Positions 62,801 to 64,000 of a stretch of DNA of 64,000 bases are shown here, in pieces (position 1 is the stretch's first letter; each line of letters opens with the position of its first letter). The position numbers and the translations under genes are program-made. Source of the DNA: Diacronema lutheri (lineage: Eukaryota > Haptophyta > Pavlovophyceae > Pavlovales > Pavlovaceae). The stretch covers positions 64,501-128,500 of the forward strand of contig JAGTXO010000026.1 of the NCBI GenBank assembly GCA_019448385.1. Direction: 5' to 3'. The notes under the pieces are model-generated. The model was not told where the DNA came from and did no database searches. It worked only from the letters and a program-made list of their open reading frames with translations.

Positions 62801-64000
62801 AACCAGGACGGCGAGGGCCGCAGGGCGCCGTCGACGTCGCGCATCGGCGGGCCGCGAGCCCGCCGCGCAGCCGTGCGGCGCGCGCGAGGCGCTCGGCGGC
62901 GCGCGCGCCGCACGGCGCGCGCGGCGGCGCGCACGCCAGCGACGGCTGCGGCCACGCCGCGCGCCAACACGGCCGCGGCGTGCGCCATCGCACCGAGCAC
63001 GGCGCGTGGCGCGCCGAGCAAGCGCAGCAAGCGCGACGCCGTCGCGCGCGCCGGCGCACCGTGTGCAGGGGCCTCGCCAGCGCCAGCACCGACGCCGCCA
63101 TCGCCGCAGCCGCAGGTGGCGTCGCCGCCGCCGCAGGCGTCGCGACGGACGCCGCCGCCGCCGAAACAATCGCCGCACACGTCGCCGCCGACGTTGCCAC
63201 CCCAGCCGCCGTTGCGTGCGCAGGTGGCTGCGGCGCGTGCGTGCGGGAGGCGTGCCGTGCGGCGCGCATCACACGGGCTGCGCGACGCGAGCGACGCCGC
63301 CGGGGTCCCCGCTGCGCCAGGCGCGCCGTGCGCGCCAGCCTCGCCGGCCTCGCCGGCGCGCGGTCGCGCGCTCGCCTCGACGTGGCCGCCTCCGCCGCCA
63401 TCGCCGCCGTCGAACCGGGCGGCGGAGAGCTGCCGCTCGAACCGCTCGTCGGCGTCGGCCGCCACCGCCGCCTCGCGCTCCGCCGCCGCGGCGGCCGCCG
63501 TACGCGCGTGGCGGAGCGCGCGGCCGCCGTCCGCTGCGCGGCGTGGCGGCGCGGGCGCCGCCTTCGGCGCGCGCGGCCCCTCGGCGCGCTCGCGGAGCAC
63601 GGCGAGCGGCGTGCCCGTGGCGACGCTCGTGCAGACGCGCCGCAAGGCGGCGCGTACGCACGCGTGGACGACGCGCGCCGTCCGCTTGTCGGCGGCGCGC
63701 GCGGCGCGGCGCGCGGCCTTGGCGGCGGCCTTTTTGGCGCGCCTCTGCTCCGCCTGCTCCGACAGCGCGCGCGCCTGGCGCTCGGCTGCGAGCGCGTCCT
63801 CGGGCGAAACGGTCGGCCTCGGCGGCCGCGCGCGCGCGCTGCGACGCTGCGCGCTGCGGCGGTCGGACGGCGGCTGCCGCGGCGGCGAGGACGGCGAGCG
63901 CGAGCTCGGCGTGGGCGACCAATCGCCGCTGACGGTTGCGAGCGGCGCAAACGGGTTGTCGTCCCCGCGCCCCGCGGCGTGCGACAGTGCACGCGGCGTC
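51118..64000 (-). CDS. Very long open frame of a mobile element: Ulp1-like protease, YqaJ nuclease, chromodomain, Fanzor N-part (5' partial)
   Basis: The minus frame is open from the right edge (DDNPFAPLATVSGDWSPTPS) to the Fanzor intron, over 4,200 codons. The order is a basic disordered region; a conserved block near 61600-62000 (LHSLTDAEVAALARPDGPPL); about 20-residue Ala-rich repeats (60960-61270); a Ulp1/C48-like protease (60180-60870); poly-Ala (59806-59900); globular unknowns (57900-59750; 56530-57660, with LVVLCLEASNPLWFCPKV and FLGGLLEFWNKRHGSS); a YqaJ nuclease (55610-56110); another unknown (54720-55230, DDDFVAVVRRGGRWFACEP); the chromodomain; and the Fanzor N-part. GC content keeps stops rare, so several genes or exons may share this frame. 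Real domains in one frame throughout favour a polyprotein or one giant gene. It probably encodes the core of a large DNA element. Confidence 0.6.
52262..52445 (-). CDS. Chromodomain encoded in frame upstream of the Fanzor
   Basis: In the same minus frame as Fanzor exon 1, about 90 Ala/Arg-rich residues upstream of it, lies a chromodomain: TYEVEAVVDERRKAGKKLTF, then FEFRIRWRGYDESADTWEPE and ANVSSDLVAQFRK. The Y-x-V-E start, the WRGY and the DTWEPE acidic motif are diagnostic. Two aromatic cage residues (Tyr and Trp) are kept. Chromodomains bind methylated histone tails and steer many transposon integrases to chromatin. Whether it is on the same polypeptide as the Fanzor depends on the absence of an unseen start or splice site between them. 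Confidence 0.85.
54403..56416 (-). repeat. Dispersed repeat, right copy of 13-2002
   Basis: This direct-orientation copy is nearly identical to the left edge of the window; it has an extra 24-bp GC-rich unit near 54560. The frame is preserved in both copies, so the coding sequence seems to have been kept under constraint or duplicated recently. Confidence 0.9.
55610..56110 (-). CDS. YqaJ-type exonuclease domain of the element protein (right copy)
   Basis: In the long minus frame this segment has SPRWHDERWEEVTGSKVGDV, TKATTAGILGEAVALRKLAA, the SPDGLAIL aspartate and EQVLVEVKTLT (ExK). These are the motifs of the YqaJ/lambda-exonuclease PD-(D/E)xK fold, ending with ALYVQYLRHEDRIVVHVV. It is nearly identical to the module at about 1196-1696. 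In viruses this nuclease pairs with a recombinase for strand annealing; in eukaryotic elements its role is not settled. Confidence 0.75.
59806..59900 (-). repeat. (GCG)n run encoding poly-alanine
   Basis: About 95 bases of almost pure GCG repeats encode a 30-residue alanine run in the long minus frame, followed by further Ala- and Pro-rich stretches to about 60050. The run separates the protease-like domain from the next globular segment. It is expected to be unstable in length. Confidence 0.9.
60180..60870 (-). CDS. Ulp1/C48-like cysteine protease domain of the element protein
   Basis: Within the long minus frame, LASGHFTALRLVRV supplies a His, YDAVLVDTLASP an Asp, and LLNEAAQRGATCGLAIVGAL an oxyanion-side polar residue and the Cys-Gly pair. 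That is the H-D-(N/Q)-C order of Ulp1/SENP-type proteases. The preceding LLAWAGDAAARRLASAAASA belongs to the same domain. Such proteases are frequent passengers in eukaryotic DNA transposons and could process a polyprotein or remove SUMO/ubiquitin. The sequence is divergent, so the specificity is unknown. Confidence 0.6.
60960..61270 (-). repeat. About five tandem units of roughly 60 bp encoding Ala/Phe/Pro repeats
   Basis: Units read like FAPAADGVFPAPLVAPALAS with small changes (DGVFCAPLGAP, DGVFPAALAAA, ATDGVFPAPLV). They link the conserved region near 61600-62000 to the Ulp1-like domain in the same frame. The period is a multiple of three, so the frame is kept. Confidence 0.75.

Overview
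The window is nuclear DNA of a very GC-rich, flagellated, chlorophyll-c-type alga. A haptophyte is my best guess; a pelagophyte or other stramenopile alga is not excluded. The evidence is two fucoxanthin-type light-harvesting genes, a radial-spoke protein, eukaryotic housekeeping genes (eIF3d, Yos1, UBE2T, mTERF, VKOR, myosin), short spliceosomal introns of about 80-320 bp, several apparent GC-AG introns, and long G or C homopolymer runs. I recognised no tRNA, rRNA or CRISPR array. Because stop codons are rare at this GC content, most long open frames are shadows; calls rest on family motifs and on exon joins that restore them.

Layout. 1-3635 (minus): one copy of a large mobile element, in which a broken PIF1-type helicase is joined in frame to a YqaJ-type nuclease module that runs off the left edge. 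4193-5076: a large palindrome built from two inverted MITE-like units with telomere-like heptamers. 5387-6400: a decayed gene. 7084-43230: a dense ordinary gene region, with GH2 beta-galactosidase, a MGCGASK acylated protein, radial spoke 4/6, a conserved unknown, a hotdog thioesterase, a membrane protein with a TIR-like tail, a nucleoside hydrolase, a myosin with EF-hands, UBE2T, a TPR protein, Yos1, eIF3d, a glycosyltransferase-like protein, PAP/fibrillin-like, CS-domain, mTERF, VKOR, a membrane protein, a coiled-coil protein, a trypsin-like protease and a truncated methyltransferase. Many neighbours are divergent with about 60-110 bp between starts.

43275-48825: an approximately 1-kb block carrying a complete light-harvesting gene occurs twice as a direct repeat, 4,550 bp apart. 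The space between is filled by a 5'-truncated reverse-transcriptase fragment and several copies of the same retroelement 3' tail.

49262-64000 (minus): a second, much longer copy of the left-edge element family. From the right edge leftwards it encodes a disordered basic region, a Ulp1/C48-like cysteine protease, poly-alanine, unknown globular regions, a YqaJ-type nuclease, a chromodomain and then a Fanzor (eukaryotic TnpB-like RuvC nuclease) completed across a predicted 128-bp intron. About 2.0 kb of it (54403-56416) is nearly identical to 13-2002. The chromodomain-Fanzor protein inside a YqaJ/Ulp1 element is the most interesting system here. The 436 bp downstream of the Fanzor stop, next to the duplicated light-harvesting block, is where a guide RNA and the element end would be expected.
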